Assembly (NCBI GenBank): GCA_963965975.1
Contig: OZ014421.1
Coordinates: 3,337,001 to 3,401,000 of the forward strand
DNA: 64,000 bases
Source of the DNA: Xestospongia bergquistia
Taxonomy: Eukaryota; Porifera; Demospongiae; Haplosclerida; Petrosiidae
Direction: 5' to 3'
Numbering within the stretch: position 1 is the first letter of the stretch; each line of letters opens with the position of its first letter. The notes beneath the pieces are model-generated. The model saw only the letters and a program-made list of their open reading frames with translations. It was not told where the DNA came from and searched no databases. A program made the position numbers and the translations under genes. Below, in pieces: positions 10,053 through 23,000 of this stretch.

Positions 10053-10254
10053 TTAAAGACTTTAGAAGGTTTAGACTACTTTAAAAAGTACACCCAATAG
10101 TCCCTTTATATATTTAGTCCCCTTAAGTCTTTTAGACTGAGCAATTTACTTTATAAACTTCAATCAACAGTCTAAACCTTCTAAAGTCTTTAAATTAAAG
10201 ACTTCAGAGCGTTAACACAAACAAACTTACTAAACTGTTAATAGCAGTTTATTT
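10053..10254. repeat. Satellite polarity switch (head-to-head junction)
   Basis: 10053-10078 continues the left-arm polarity (TTAAAGACTTTAGAAGG). From 10079 the sequence CTTTAAAAAGTACACCC and following is the reverse complement of left-arm sequence like that at about 6598-6620. After a partial monomer (10103-10125) the right-arm polarity is established (TTTTAGACTGAGCA). The switch is centred on the near-palindrome CTTTAAAAAG. Confidence 0.8.
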
Positions 10255-11050
10255 GTACTCTTTCCGAGTTGAGAAAAGCCACCCAGACGTGTGAATAACT
10301 TTGCCGTTTTACGTGCTATCCACATGGGACTTGCACCAATCGATTCAGCTTGCAAACGCACATTTTATATATAAAATTTGGCTCTCTAGTGCTACGATAA
10401 AGTATCAAACTATAAAACTCCATACATTTTGAATGGCATCCCTTTTGCATACTTTAAATTGCACACCTTCGAGCAGATAACAAAAATCGATTTTCACCTC
10501 GAAAAGTCAGCCAACTATCACCGAGAAGCCAACCGACTATCACGTGGCAAGTCAAAATTACAATTCTAATTATAAAAATAAATGCCTTTGTATCAATTAT
10601 ACTATTAAAATGATAACCAGGTATCGTCTTTTGCAATTTTGGGCAGCTATAAAGCAAACATTGTTTTGAAAAAAACCTTTTGACAAATAAGGAAAACTGA
10701 AAATGTCTAAAATCATTCGTCATAAGAACTGTCAGATTGATACTGGAACGTGAAAGTCCTGGGGCATCACAGGTTTGTTTCAGAGATCCTTCAGTCCGTT
10801 TGCGCCTGCCAAGTTCCTCGAAATATTCAGACATTCACAGCAACCTCCTTTGTTTGTGATCGCAATCTTTTTCCACTTACAAGCACGAGAAAACACGTGG
10901 TGTGTTCGCATGACATATCCACGTGAACAAATAATGAAAACACTTAACACGTACTTCAGCGCTAACAGGCGAGGAAATACCTCACGCTACATTCCATGCA
11001 TAAAACACCTTTATTTTAATAAAGGGCTTTTCTCAACTCAGACAGAGTAC
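10255..11050. mobile_element. 796-bp terminal-inverted-repeat element, non-autonomous
   Basis: The ends 10255-10280 and 11025-11050 are 26-bp inverted repeats matching at 24 positions, beginning GTACTCT and ending GAGAAAAGCC. The flanks rejoin exactly to the satellite monomer (...GTTTATTT / AGTTAGT...), showing a clean insertion with no obvious target duplication, unless the palindromic GTAC at each end is itself the duplication. Open frames of 126 codons (minus, 10454-10834) and 93 codons (plus, 10775-11056) inside it match no transposase I recognise. Superfamily undetermined. Confidence 0.75.
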
Positions 11051-14000
11051 AGTTAGTACCATTAAATCCTTTAGACTGAGCAGTTTACTTTATAAACTTC
11101 TCTCTATAGTCTAAACCTTCTAAAGTCTTTAAATTAAAGACTTTAGAGCGTTAATTCAAACCAACTTACTAAAATGTTAATTGCAGTTTATTTAGTTAGT
11201 AACGTTAACTCTTTTAGACTGAGCAGTTTACTTTATAAACTTCACTCAATAGTCTAAACTTTATAAAGTCTTTACCTTAAAGACTTTAGAGCGTTAATGC
11301 AAACTAACTTACTAAACTGTTAATAGCTGTTTATTTAGGTAGTGCCATAAAGTCCTTTAGACTGAGCAGTTTACTTTATACACTTCTCTCAATAGTCTAA
11401 ACCTTCTAAAGTCTTTAACTTAAAGACTTTGGAGCGTTAATGCAAACTAACTTACTAAACTGTTAATAGCTGTTTACTTAGTTAGTGCCATAAAGTCCTT
11501 TAGACTGATTAGTTTACTTTATAAACTTCACTCAATAGTCTAAACCTTCTAAAGTCTTTAACTTAAAGACTTTGGAACCTTAATGCAAACAAACTTACTA
11601 AACTGTTAATAGCTGTTTATTTACTTAGTGCCATAAAGTACTTTAGACTGAGCAGTTTACTTTATAAACTTCTCTCAATAGTCTAGACCTTCTAAAGTCT
11701 TTAACTTAAAGACTTTAAAGCGTTAATGCCAACTAACTTACTAAACTATTAATAGCTGTTTATTTAGTTAGTGCCATAAAGTGCTTTAGACTGAGCAGTT
11801 TACTTTATAAACTTCTCTCAATAGTCTAAACCTTCTAAAGTCTTTAACTTAAAGACTTTAGAGCGTTAATGCAAAATAACTCACTAAACTGTTAATAGCT
11901 GTTTATTTAGTTAGTGCCATAAAGTCCTTTAGACTGAGAAGTTTACATTATAACCTTCTCTCAACAGTCTAAACCTTCTAAAGTCTTTCACTTAAAGACT
12001 TTAAAGCGTTAATGCAAAGTAACTTACTAAACTGTCAATAGCTCTTTATTTAGTTAGTGACAAAAAGTCCTTTAGACTGAGTAGTTTACTTTATAAAATT
12101 CTCTCAATGGTGTCAACCATCTAAAGTCTTTAACTTAAAGACTTTAGAGCGTTAATGTAAACTAACTTACTAAACTGTTAATAGCTGTTTATTTAGTTAG
12201 TGCCATAAAGTCCTTTAGACTGAGCAGTTTACTTTATAAAATTCTCTCAATAGTATAAACCTTCTAAAGTCTTTAACTTAAAGACTTTAGAGCGTTAATG
12301 CAAACTAACTTACTAAACTGTTAATAGCTGTTTATTTAGTTAATGCCATAAAGTCCTTTAGACTGAGCAGTTTACTTTATAAACTTCTCTCAATAGTCTA
12401 AACCTTCTAAAGTCTTTAACTTAAAGACTTTAGAGCGTTAATGCAAACTAACTTACTAAACTGTTAATAGCTGTTTATTTAGTTACTGCCATAAAGTCCT
12501 TTAGACTTAGTAGTTTACTTTATAAACTTCTCTCAATAGTCTAAACCTTCTAAAGTCTTTAACTTAAAGACTTTGGAGCGTTAATGCAAACTAACTTATT
12601 AAACTGTTAATAGCTGTTTATTTAGTTAGTGCCATAAAGTACTTTAGACTGAGTAGTTTACTTTATAAACTTCTCTCAATAGTCTAAACCATTCAAAGTC
12701 CTTAACTTAAAGACTTTAGAGTGTTAATGCAAACTAACTTACTAAACTGCTAATAGCTGTTTATTTAGTTAGTGCCATAAAGTGCTTTAGACTGAGCAGT
12801 TTACTTTATAAACTTCTCTCAATAGTCTAAACCTTCTAAAGTCATTAACTTAAAGACTTTGGAGCGTTAATGCAAACAAACTTACTAAACTGTTAATAGC
12901 TGTTTATTTAGTTAGTGCCATAAAGTCCTTTAGACTGAGTAGTTTACTTTATAAACTTCTCTCAATAGTCTAAACCTTCTAAAGTCTTTAACTTAAGGAC
13001 TTTGTAGCCTTAATGCAAACTAACTTACTAAACTGTTAATAGCTGTTTATTTAGTTACAGCCATAAAGTCCTTTAGACTGAGCAGTTTACTTTATAAACT
13101 CCTCTCAATAGTCTAAATCTTCTAAAGTCTTTAACTTAAAGACTTTGGAGCGTTAATGCAAACTAACTTACTAAACTGTTAATAGCTGTTTATTTAGTTA
13201 GTGCCATAAAGTCCTTTAGACTGAGCAGTTTACTTTATAAACTTATCTCAATAGTCTAAACCTTCTAAAGTCGTTAACTTAAAGACTTTACAGAGTTAAT
13301 GCAAACTAACTTACAAAACTGTTAATAGCTGTTTATTTAGTTAGTGCCATAAAGTCCTTTAGACTGAGCAGTTTACTTTATAAACTTCTCTCAATAGTCT
13401 AAACCTTCTAAAGTCTTTAACTTAAAGACTTTAGAACGTTAATGCAAACTAACTTACTGAACTGTTAATAGCTGTTTATTTAGTTAATGCCATAAAGTCC
13501 TTTAGACTTAGTAGTTTACTTTATAAACTTCTCTCAATAGTCTAAACCTTCTAAAGTCTTTAACTTAAAGACTTTGGAGCGTTAATGCAAACTAACTTAT
13601 TAAACTGTTAATAGCTGTTTATTTAGTTAGTGCCATAAAGTACTTTAGACTGAGTAGTTTACTTTATAAACTTCTCTCAATAGTCTAAACCATTTAAAGT
13701 CCTTAACTTGAAGACTTTAGAGCATTAATGCAAACTAACTTACTAAACTGCTAATAGCTGTTTATTTAGTTAGTGCCATAAAGTCCTTTAGACTGAGCAG
13801 TTTACTTTATAAACTTCTCTCAATAGTCTAAACCTTCTAAAGTCTTTGACTTAAAGACTTTGGAGCGTTAATGCAAACAAACTTACTAAATTGTTAATAG
13901 CTGTTTATTCAGTTAGGGCCATAAACTCCTTTAGACTGAGTAGTTTACTTTATAAATTTCTCTCAATAGTCTAAACCTTCTGAAGTCTTTAACTTAAAGA

Positions 14001-17000
14001 CTTTGTAGCGTTAATGCAAGCTAACTTACTCAACTGTTAATAGCTGTTTATTTAGTTAGTGCCATAAAGTCTTTAGACTGAGCAGTTTACTTTATAAACT
14101 TCTCTCAATAGTCTAAACCTTCTAAAGTCTTTAACTTAAAGACTTTAGAGCGTTAATGCAAACTAACTTACTAAACTGTTAATAGCTGTTTATTTAGTTA
14201 GTGCCATAAAGTCCTTTAGACTGAGCAGTTTACTTTATAAACTTCTCTCAATAGTCTAAACTTTTAAAGTCTTTAACTTAAAGACTTTAGAGCGTTAATG
14301 CAAACTAACTTACTAAACTGTTAATAGCTGTTTATTTAGTTACTGCCATAAAGTCCATTAGACTTAGTAGTTTACTTTATAATCTCCTCTCAATAGTCTA
14401 AACCTTGTAAAGTCTTTAACTTAAAGACTTTAAAGTGTTAATGCAAACTAACTTACTAAACTGTTAATAGCTGTTTATATAGTTAGTGCCATAAAGTCCT
14501 TTAGACTGAGCAGTTTACTTTATAAACTTCTCTCAATAGTCTAAACCTTCTAAAGTCTTTAACCTAAAGACTTTAGAGAGTTAATGGAAACTAACTTACT
14601 AAACTATTAATGGCTGTTTATTTAGTTAGTGCCATAAAGTCCTTTAGACTGAGCAGTTTTTTTTATAAACTTCTCTCAATAGTCTAAACCTTCTAAAGTC
14701 TTTAACTTAAAGACTTTAGAGCGTTAATGCAAACTAACTTAATAAACTGTTAATAGCTGTTTATTTAGTTAGTGCCATAAAGTCCTTTAGACTTAGTAGT
14801 TTACTTTATAAACTTCTCTCAATAGTCTAAACCTTCTAAAGTCTTTAACTTAAAGACTTTACAGCGTTAATGCTAACTAACTTACTAAACTGTTAATAGC
14901 TGTTTATTTAGTTAGTGCCATAAAGTACTTTAGACTGAGTAGTTTACTTTATAAACATCTCTCAATCGTCTAAATCTTCTAAAGTCTTTAACTTAAAGAC
15001 TTTAGAGCGTTAATGCAAACTAACTTACTAAACTGCTAATGGCTGTTTATTTAGTTAGTGCCATAAAGTCCTTTAGACTAAGCAGTTTACTTTATAAACT
15101 TCTCTCAATAGTCTAAACCTTCTAAAGTCTTTAACTTAAAGACTTTGGAGCGTTAATGCAAACAAACTTACTAAACTGTTAATAGCTGTTTATTTAGTTA
15201 GTGCCATAAAGTCCTTTAGACTGAGTAGTTTACTTTATAAACTTCCCTCAATAGTCTAAACCTTCTAAATTCTTTAACTTAAAAACTTTGTAGCGTTAAT
15301 GCAAACTAACTTACTAAACTGTTAATAGCTGTTTATTTAGTTAGCGCCATAAAGTCCTTTAGACTGAGCAGTTTACTTTATAAACATCTCTCAATCGTCT
15401 AAACCTTCTAAAGTCTTTAACTTAAAGACTTTAGAGCGTTAATGCAAACTAACTTACTAAACTGTTAATAGCTGTTTATTTAGTTAGTGCCATAAAGTCC
15501 TTTAGACTGAACAGTTTACTTTATAAACTTCTCTCAATAGTCTAAACCTTCTAAAGTCTTTAACTTAAAGACTTTGGAGCGTTAATGCAAACTAACTTAC
15601 TAAACTGTTAATAGCTGTTTATTTAGTTAGTGCCATAAAGTCCTTTAGACTGAGTAGTTTACTTTAGAAACTTCTCTCAATAGTCTAAACCTTCTAAAGT
15701 CTTTAACTTAATGACTTTGGAGCGTTAATGCAAAATAACTTACTAAACTGTTAATAGCTGTTTATTTAGTGCCATAAAGTCCTTTAGACTGAGCAGTTAA
15801 CATTATAAACTTCTCTCAATAGTCTAAACCTTCTAAAGTCTTCAACTTAAAGACTTTAAACCGTTAATGCAAACTAACTTACTAAACAGTTAATAGCTGT
15901 TTATTTAGTTAGTGCCATAAAGTCCTTTAGACTTAGTAGTTTACTTTATAAACTTCTCTCAATAGTCTAAACCTTCTAAAGTCTTTAACTTAAAGACTTT
16001 AAAGCGTTAATGCAAACTAACTTACTAAACAGTTAATAGCTGTTTATTTAGTTAGTGCCATAAAGTCCTTTCGACTGAGCAGTTTACTTTATAAACTTCT
16101 CTCAATAGTCTAAACCTTCTAAAGTCGTTAACTTAAAGACATCAAAAAGTTAATGCAAACTAACATACCAAACTGTTAATAGCTGTTTACTCAGTTAGTG
16201 CCATAAAGTCCTTTAGACTGAGCAGTTTACTTTATAAACTTCTCTCAATAGTCTAAGCCTTCTAAAGTCTTTACTTTAAAGACTTTAGAGCGTTAATGCA
16301 AACTAACTTACTAAACTGTTAATAGCTGTTTATTTAGTTAGTGCCATAAAGTCCTTTAGACTGAACAGTTTACTTTATAAACTTCTCTCAATAGTCTAAA
16401 CCTACTAAAGTCTTCAAATTAATGACTTTACAGCGTTAATGCAACTAACTTACTAAACTGTTAATAGCTGTTTATTTAGTTAGTGCCATAAAGTCCTTTA
16501 GACTGAGCAGTTTACTGTATAAACTTCTCTCAATAGTCTAAACCTTCTAAAGTCTTTAACTTAAAGACTTTAGAGCGTTAATGCAAACTAACTTACTAAA
16601 CTGTTTATAGCTATTTATTTAGTTAGTGCCTTAAAGTCCTTTAGACTGAGCATTTTACTTTATAAACATCTCTCAATAGTCTAAACCTTCTAAAGTCTTT
16701 AACTTAAAGACTTTAGAGCGTTAATGCAAACAAACTTACTAAACTGTTAATAGCTGTTTATTTAGTTAGTGCCATAAAGTCCTTTAGACTGAGCAGTTTA
16801 CTTTATAAACTTCTCTGAATAGTCTAAACCTTCTAAACTCGTTCACTTAAAGACTTCAGAATATTAATGCAAAATAACATACCAAACTGTTAATAGCTTT
16901 TATTTAGTTAGTGCCATAAAGTCCTTTAGACTGAGCATTTAACATTATAAACTTCTCTCAATAGTCTAAAAGTCTAAAGTCTCTAACTTAAAGACTTTAA

Positions 17001-20000
17001 AGCGTTAATGCAAACTAACTTACTAAACTGTTAATAGCTGTTTATTTAGTTAGTGCCATAAAGTCCTTTAGACTTAGTAGTTTACTTTATAAACTTCTCT
17101 CAATAGTCTAAACCTTCTAAAGTCTTTAACTTAAAGACTTTGGAGCGTTAATGTAAACTAACTTATTAAACTGTTAATAGCTGTTTATTTAGTTAGTGCC
17201 ATAAAGTCCTTTAGACTTAGCATTTTACTTTATAAACATCTCTCAATAGTTTAAACCTTCTAAAGTCTTTAACTTAAAGACTTTAGAGCGTTAATGCAAA
17301 CAAACTTACTAAACTGTTAATAGCTGTTTATTTAGTTAGTGCCATAAGGTCCTTTAGACTGAGCAGTTTACTTTATAAACTTCTCTGAATAGTCTAAACC
17401 TTCTAAACTCGTTCACTTAAAGACTTCAGAATATTAATGCAAAATAACATACCAAACTGTTAATAGCTTTTATTTAGTTAGTGCCATAAAGTCCTTTAGA
17501 CTGAGCATTTAACATTATAAACTTCTCTCAATAGTCTAAAAGTCTAAAGTCTCTAACTTAAAGACTTTAAAGCGTTAATGCAAACTAACTTACTAAACTG
17601 TTAATAGCTGTTTATTTAGTTAGTGCCATAAAGTCCTTTAGACTTAGTAGTTTACTTTATAAACTTCTCTCAATAGTCTAAACCTTCTAAAGTCTTTAAC
17701 TTAAAGACTTTGGAGCGTTAATGTAAACTAACTTATTAAACTGTTAATAGCTGTTTATTTAGTTAGTGCCATAAAGTCCTTTAGACTGAGCAGTTTACTT
17801 TATAAACTTCTCTCAATAGTCTAAACCTTCTAAAGTCGTTAACTTAAAGACTTCAGAAAGTTAATGCTAACTAACATACCAAACTGTTAATAGCTGTTTA
17901 TTTAGTTAGTACCATAAAGTCCTTTAGACTGAGCAGTTTACTTTATAAACTTCTCTCAATAGTCTAAACCATCTAAAGTCTTTACCTTAAAGACTTTAGA
18001 GCGTTAATGCAAACTAACTTACTAAACTGTTAATAGCTGTTTATTTAGTTAGTGCCATAAAGTCCTTTAGACTGAACAGTTTACTTTATAAACTTCTCTC
18101 AATAGTCTAAACCTTCTAAAGTCTTTAACTTAAAGACTTTAGAGCGTTAATGCAAACTAACTTACTAAACTGTTAATAGCTGTTTATTTAGTTAGTGCCA
18201 TAAAGTCCTTTAGACTGAGCAGTTTACTTTATAAACTTCTCTGAATAGTCTAAACCTTCTAAACTCGTTCACTTAAAGACTTCAGAATATTAATGCAAAA
18301 TAACATACCAAACTGTTAATAGCTTTTATTTAGTTAGTGCCATAAAGTCCTTTATACTGAGCATTTAACATTATAAACTTCTCTCAATAGTCTAAAAGTC
18401 TAAAGTCTTTAACTTAAAGACTTTAAAGCGTTAATGCAAACTAACTTACTAAACTGTTAATAGCTGTTTATTTAGTTAGTGCCATAAAGTCCTTTAGACT
18501 TAGTAGTTTACTTTATAAACTTCTCTCAATAGTCTAAACCTTCTAAAGTCTTTAACTTAAAGACTTTGGAGCGTTAATGTAAAATAACTTATTAAACTGT
18601 TAATAGCTGTTTATTTAGTTAGTGCCATAAAGTCCTTTAGACTGAGCAGTTTACTTTATAAACTTCTCTCAATAGTCTAAACCTTCTAAAGTCGTTAACT
18701 TAAAGACTTCAGAAAGTTAATGCGAACTAACATACCAAACTGTTAATAGCTGTTTATTTAGTTAGTGCCATAAAGTCCTTTAGACTGAGCAGTTTACTTT
18801 ATAAACTTCTCTCAATAGTCTAAACCATCTAAAGTCTTTACCTTAAAGACTTTAGAGCGTTAATGCAAACTAACTTACTAAACTGTTAATAGCTGTTTAT
18901 TTAGTTAGTGCCATAAAGTCCTTTAGACTGAACAGTTTACTTTATAAACTTCTCTCAATAGTGTAAACCTTCTAAAGTCTTTAACTTAAAGACTTTGGAG
19001 CGTTAATGCAAACTAACTTACTAATCTGTTAATAGCTGTTTATTTAGTTAGTGCCATAAAGTCCTTTAGACTGAGTAGTTTACTTTATAAACTTCTCTCA
19101 ATAGTCTAAACCTTCTAAAGTCGTTGACTTAAAGACTTCAGAAAGTTAATGCAAACTAACATACCAAACTGTTAATAGCTGTTTATTTAGTTAGTGCCAT
19201 AAAGTCCTTTAGACTGAGCAGTTAACATCATAAACTTCTCTCAATAATCTAAAAGTCAAAGTCTTTACCTTAAAGACTTTAGAGCGTTAATGCAAACTAA
19301 CTTACTAAACTGTTAATAGCTGTTTATTTAGTTAGTGCCATAAAGTCCTTTAGACTGAACAGTTTACTTTATAAACTTCTCTCAATAGTCTAAACCTACT
19401 AAAGTCTTCACATTAAAGACTTTACAGCGTTAATGCAAACTAACTTACTAAACTGTTAATAGCTGTTTATTTAGTTAGTGCCATAGAGTCCTTTAGACAG
19501 AACAGTTTACTTTATAAACTTCTCTAAATAGTTTAAACCTTCTAAAGTCTTTAACTTAAAGACTTTAAAGTGCTAATGCAAACTAACTTATTAAACTGTT
19601 AATAGCTGTTTATTTAGTTAGTGCCATAAAGTCCTTTAGACTTAGTAGTTTACTTTATAAACTTCTCTCAATAGTCTAAACCTTCTAAAGTCTTTGACTT
19701 AAAGACTTTGGAGCGTTAATGTAATATAACTTATTAAACTGTTAATAGCTGTTTATTTAGTTAGTGCCATAAAGTCCTTTAGACTGAGCAGTTTACTTTA
19801 TAAACTTCTCTCAATAGTCTAAACCTTCTAAAGTCTTTAACTTAAAGACTTTAGAGCGTTAATGCAAACTAACTTACAAAACTGTTTATAGCTGTTTATT
19901 TAGTTAGTGCCATAGAGTCCTTTAGACTGAGCAGTTTACTTCATAAACTTCTCTCAATAGTCTAAACCTTCTAAAGTCTTTAAAATAAGACTTTGGAGCG

Positions 20001-23000
20001 TTAATGCAAACTAACTTACTAAACTGTTAATAGCTGTTTATTTAGTTAGTGCCATAAAGTCCATTAGACTTAGTAGTTTACTTTATAAACTTCTCTCAAT
20101 AGTCTAAACCTTCTAAAGCCTTTAACTTAAAGACCTTGGAGCGTTAATGCAAACTAACTTACTAAACTGTTAATAGCTGTTTATTTAGTTAGTGCCATAA
20201 AGTCCTTTAGACTGAGCAGTTTACTTTATAAACTTCTCTCAATAGTCTAAACCTTCTAAAGTCGTTAACTGAAAGACTTTAAAGTGTTAATGCAAACTAA
20301 CTTACTAAACTGTTAATAGCTGTTTATTTAGTTAGTGCCATAAAGTCCTTTAGACTGAGCAGTTTACTTTATAAACTTCTCTCAATAGTCTAAACCTTCT
20401 AAAGTCTTTATATTATAGACTTTAAAGTATTAATGCAAACTAACTTACTAAACTGTTAATAGCTGTTTATTTAGTTAGTGCCATACAGTCCTTTAGACTG
20501 ATAGTTTACTTTATAAACTTCTCTCAATAGTCTAAAACTTCTAAAGTCTTTAACTTAAAGACTTTCGAGCGTTAATGCAAACTAACTTACTAAACTGTTA
20601 ATAGCTGTATATTTAGTTAGTGCCATAAAGTCCTTTAGACTGAGCAGTTTACTTTATAAACTTCTCTCAATAGTCTAAACCTTCTAAAGTCTTTAACTTA
20701 AAGACTTTAAAGCGTTAATGCAAACTAACTTACTAAACTGTTAATAGCTGTTTATTTAGTTAGTGCCATAAAGTCCTTTAGACTGAGCAGTTTACTTTAT
20801 AAAATTCTCTCAATAGTCTAAACCTTCTAAAGTCTTTAACTTAAAGACTTTAAAGCGTTAATGCAAACTAACTTACTAAACTGTTAATAGCTGTTTATTT
20901 AGTTAGTGCCATAAAGTCCTTTAGACTGAGCAGTTTACTTTATAAACTTCTCTCAATAGTCTAAACCTTCTAAAGTCTTTAACTTAAAGACTTTGGAGCG
21001 TTAATGCAAACTAACTTACTAAACTGTTAATAGCTGTTTATTTAGTTAGTGCCATAAAGTCCTTTAGACTGAGTAGTTTACTTTATAAACATCTCTCAAT
21101 AGTCTAAACCTTCTAAAGTCTTTATCATAAAGACTTTAGAGCGTTAATGCAAACTAACTTACTAAACTGTTAATAGCTGTTTATTTCGTTAGTGCCATAA
21201 AGTCCTTTAGACTGAGCAGTTTACTTTATAAACTTCTCTCAATAGTCTAAGCCTTCTAAAGTCTTTAACTTAAAGACTTTAGACCGTTAATGCAAACTAA
21301 CTTACTAAACTGTTAATAGCTGTTTATTTAGTTAGTGCCATAAAGTCCATTAGACTGAGCAGTTTACTTTATAAACTTCTCTCAATAGTCTAAACCTTAT
21401 AAACTCTTTAACTTAAAGACTTTAGAGCGTTAATGCAAACTAACTTACTAAACTGTTAATAGCTGTTTATTTAGTTACTGCCATAAAGTCCATTAGACTT
21501 AGTAGTTTACTTTATTAACTTCTCTGAATAGTCTAAACCTTCTAAAGCCTTTAACTTAAAGACCTTGGAGCGTTAATGCAAACTAACTTACTAAACTGTT
21601 AATAGCTGTTTATTTAGTTAGTGCCATAAAGTCCTTTAGACTGAGCAGTTTACTTTATACACTTCTCTCAATAGTCTAAACCTTCTAAAGTCTTTAACTG
21701 AAAGACTTTAAAGTGTTAATGCAAACTAACTAAACTGTTAATAGTTGTTTATTTAGTTATTGCCATAAAGTCCTTTAGACTGAGCAGTTTACTTTATAAA
21801 CTTCTCTCAATAGTCTAAACCTTCTAAAGTCTTTAACTTAAAGACTTTAAAGTGTTAATGCAAACTAACTTACAAAACTGTTAATAGCTGTTTATTTATT
21901 TAGTGCCATAAAGTCCTTTAGACTGATAGTTTACTTTATAAACTTCTCTCAATAGTCTAAACCTTCTAAAGTCTTTAACTTAAAGACTTTAGAGCGTTAT
22001 TGCAAACTAACTTACTAAACTGTTAATAGCTGTTTATTGAGTTAGTGCCACAAAGTCCTTTAGACTGAGCAGTTTACTTTATAAACTTCTCTCAATAGTC
22101 TAAACCTTCTAAAGTCTTTAACTTAAAGCCTTTAAAGCGTTAATGCAAACTAACTTACTAAACTGTTAATAGCTGTTTATTTAGTTAGTGCCATAAAGTC
22201 CTTTAGACTGAGCAGTTTACTTTATAAACTTCTCTCAATAGTCTAACCTTCTCAAGTCTTTACCTTAAAGACTTTAGAGAGTTAATGCAAACTAACTTAC
22301 TAAACTGTTAATAGCTGTTTATTTAGTTACTGCCATAAAGTCCTTTAGACTTATTAGTTTACTTTATAAACTTCACTCAGTAGTCTAAACCTTCTAAAGC
22401 CTTTAACTTAAAGACTTTGGAGCGTTAATGCAAACTAACGTACTAAACTGTTAATAGCTGTTTATTTAGTTAGTGCCATAAAGTCCTTTAGACTGAGCAG
22501 TTTACTTTATAAACTTCTCTTAATAGTCTAAACCTTCTAAAGTCTTTAACTTAAAGACTTTAGAGCGTTAATGGAAACTAACTTACTAAACTGTTAATAG
22601 CTGTTTATTTAGTTAGTACCATAAAGTCCTTTAGACTAAGCAGTATACTTTATTAACTTCTCTCAATAGTCTAAACCGTCCAAAGTCTTTAACTTAAAGA
22701 CTTTAGAGCGTTAATGAAAACTAACTTACTAAACTGTTAATAGCTGTTTATTTTGTTAGTGCCATAAAGTCCTTTAGACTGAGTAGTTTACTTTATAAAT
22801 ATCTCTCAATAGTCTAAACCATTTAAAGTCTTTAACTTAAAGACTTTAGAGCGTTAACGCAAACTAACTTACTAAACTGTTAATAGCTGTTTATTTAGTT
22901 AGTGCCATAAAGTCCTTTAGACTGAGCAGTTTACTTTATAAACTTCTCTCAATAGTCTAAACCTTCTAAAGTCTTTAACTTGAAGACTTTAGATCGTTAA

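Noticed and set aside
10454-11056. Open frames inside the 796-bp inverted-repeat element as a transposase
   Set aside because: Short, on opposite strands, no catalytic or DNA-binding motif recognised, and one runs through the terminal repeat.
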